Shown: positions 62,015-63,111 of the stretch, in pieces
Layout: each line of letters opens with the position of its first letter
How positions within the stretch are numbered: position 1 is the first letter of the stretch
DNA from: Caldilineae bacterium
GTDB taxonomy: Bacteria > Chloroflexota > Anaerolineae > JAAEKA01
Length of the DNA stretch: 63,111 nucleotides
Direction: 5' to 3'
Assembly (NCBI GenBank): GCA_020634555.1
Contig: JACKBK010000019.1
Span: 1 to 63,111 of the forward strand
Translations under genes and position numbers: made by a program
The notes under the pieces: model-generated
What the model was told of the DNA's origin: nothing
Seen by the model: only the letters and a program-made list of their open reading frames with translations
Databases searched by the model: none

Positions 62015-63111
62015 TTGAACTCTCAACACTCTCACCACCGGGTCAAGATAATGACCCTCGTCGTGATCGCCGCCATGCTGATCACTCCGCTTTCGGTGTT
62101 TGCTTCAACCGACGTCGCGCCGGACGGCCCGCAGCCCCTGAGGGGCCGTGCGCTGATCGACACGATCACGCCTTTGCAGTTTCCGAACAACACGCCGCCG
62201 CGCGATGAGCAGGTCGTTGCCCAGATAGCCGGCGTGCCTGTTGGCGCAACCGCGGCTGAATCCGATGCCATCATCGAGGACTGGCTGGCGCAGTTCAACG
62301 CCAAGAACGAGAAGAGTGGCCCCAACCCCATCGCCTACCAGCAGCGCATGCAGGAGATTGCACAAGCCGAAGCCATGGGCAAGAGCCCCAAGGCGGCCGG
62401 CCTCGGCGAGATCGGCGTTGCTGAAATGTTGATGGTTGCCTTCGAGTTCACCGGCACCGATGAGTTGGACGTTTGCGATACCGACGGCAACCCCATGGGC
62501 ACCGTCACCGCCAGCGGCCCGCTGCACAACGAGATCCCCAATCCCGCCGGCACTGGAGACAACAACACACTCTGGACCGACAACTTCGACATCGCATGGT
62601 ACGACAGCCTGATCTTCGGCGACGGTCCCGGCGTTGTGCGCACCGATCTCAACGACGGTGCAGGCGTGGACATGACCGGTGTCTCTGGCACCAACTGGTA
62701 CGCCGAGCAGTCCGAAGGTCTGTATGACCTGCAGGGTGAGTTCTTCCAGCAGTGGGTACAGCTCGACCACTCCGAAGGCTACTACGGCTGGGAAGGTGGC
62801 GAGGCGAATCCGTACGGTGAGGGCGTATCCTGTGAACTGCCTTCCGGCAACACATCGGCCTTTGTGGGAGACACGATTGCCGCGCTCAACATGGATGACC
62901 CCAACTTCGACTGGTCCGTCTACGACACGGATGACAATGGAGTTGTCGACCACTTCATGGTCGTTCACGCCGGCGTCGGCAACGAGGCCGGCGGCGGCGC
63001 CCAGGGCGACATGGCCATCTGGTCACACTCGTTCGTTGCCACCTGCGACAACGACGGCAACGGCACCCTGGAGCTTGGCTGTCTCGCCTCTGACGGCGGC
63101 ACACCCGATCC
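62015..63111 (+). CDS. M6 family (immune inhibitor A-like) metalloprotease, 3' truncated by window edge
   Basis: 365 residues of an incomplete gene. Start TTG 62015 with GAAGGAGGA 4-5 nt upstream. Signal peptide KIMTLVVIAAMLITPLSVFAS; propeptide region; then TLWTDNFDIAWYDSLIFGDGPG, GVSGTNWYAEQSEGLYDLQGEF and DDNGVVDHFMVVHAGVGNEAGGGAQGDMAIWSHS, characteristic of secreted M6 peptidases. The HExxH zinc motif comes later in the family or lies beyond the edge here. Secreted, probably degrading extracellular protein. Preceded by a long structured leader. Confidence 0.9.
   Translation, partial: MNSQHSHHRVKIMTLVVIAAMLITPLSVFASTDVAPDGPQPLRGRALIDTITPLQFPNNTPPRDEQVVAQIAGVPVGATAAESDAIIEDWLAQFNAKNEKSGPNPIAYQQRMQEIAQAEAMGKSPKAAGLGEIGVAEMLMVAFEFTGTDELDVCDTDGNPMGTVTASGPLHNEIPNPAGTGDNNTLWTDNFDIAWYDSLIFGDGPGVVRTDLNDGAGVDMTGVSGTNWYAEQSEGLYDLQGEFFQQWVQLDHSEGYYGWEGGEANPYGEGVSCELPSGNTSAFVGDTIAALNMDDPNFDWSVYDTDDNGVVDHFMVVHAGVGNEAGGGAQGDMAIWSHSFVATCDNDGNGTLELGCLASDGGTPD

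Overview
The window reads as a chromosomal segment of a high-GC, free-living heterotroph, most likely a Chloroflexota bacterium (Anaerolineae/Caldilineae-like). This placement is inferred from gene content (fused E1 dehydrogenase, several URO-D-like proteins in a sugar locus, M6 and M61 proteases, a dispersed Nuo cluster) and not from a marker gene; no rRNA or tRNA was found. Intergenic DNA is crowded with at least eight families of short palindromic or purine-rich repeats.

Region 1 (1-5.9 kb): a partial glycerol-1-phosphate dehydrogenase faces a DeoR-type regulator, which leads into a 2-oxoacid dehydrogenase E2 and a fused E1 alpha-beta. A very long perfect hairpin closes the block.

Region 2 (6-19.3 kb): an L-rhamnose locus. 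DeoR regulator, ABC importer (RhaT-P-Q and a substrate-binding protein that is internally duplicated), a DUF4037 protein between two copies of one palindrome, two URO-D-like proteins, L-rhamnose mutarotase, L-rhamnose isomerase and a class II aldolase. No kinase is visible.

Region 3 (19.4-28 kb), the most unusual part: a PHP-domain protein, two long SorE-like zinc dehydrogenases that appear to carry a duplicated Rossmann domain, a sorbitol-6-phosphate-dehydrogenase-like SDR between them, and a fusion of mannitol-1-phosphate 5-dehydrogenase with an ARMT1-like DUF89 phosphatase. Together they suggest an undescribed polyol-phosphate/ketose-phosphate pathway.

Region 4 (28-39 kb): M61 peptidase, membrane and lipoproteins, MurE, a HigBA toxin-antitoxin pair with a leaderless promoter, several small single-domain proteins, and a second toxin-antitoxin pair whose toxin carries an in-frame TGA where family members have Trp.

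Region 5 (39.3-48 kb, minus strand): respiratory complex I membrane subunits in the order nuoA-H-J-K-(124-aa protein)-L-M-N, without the peripheral-arm genes.

Region 6 (48-63.1 kb): PQQ-type sugar dehydrogenase, a small membrane protein/carbamoyltransferase/SGNH hydrolase operon, a divergent lipoprotein, two family 2 glycosyltransferases, LMW protein tyrosine phosphatase, HPF, an operon of response regulator, Flp pilin and ComF, a zinc-ribbon coiled-coil protein, and the 5' part of an M6 protease gene with a structured leader that could form an H-type pseudoknot.
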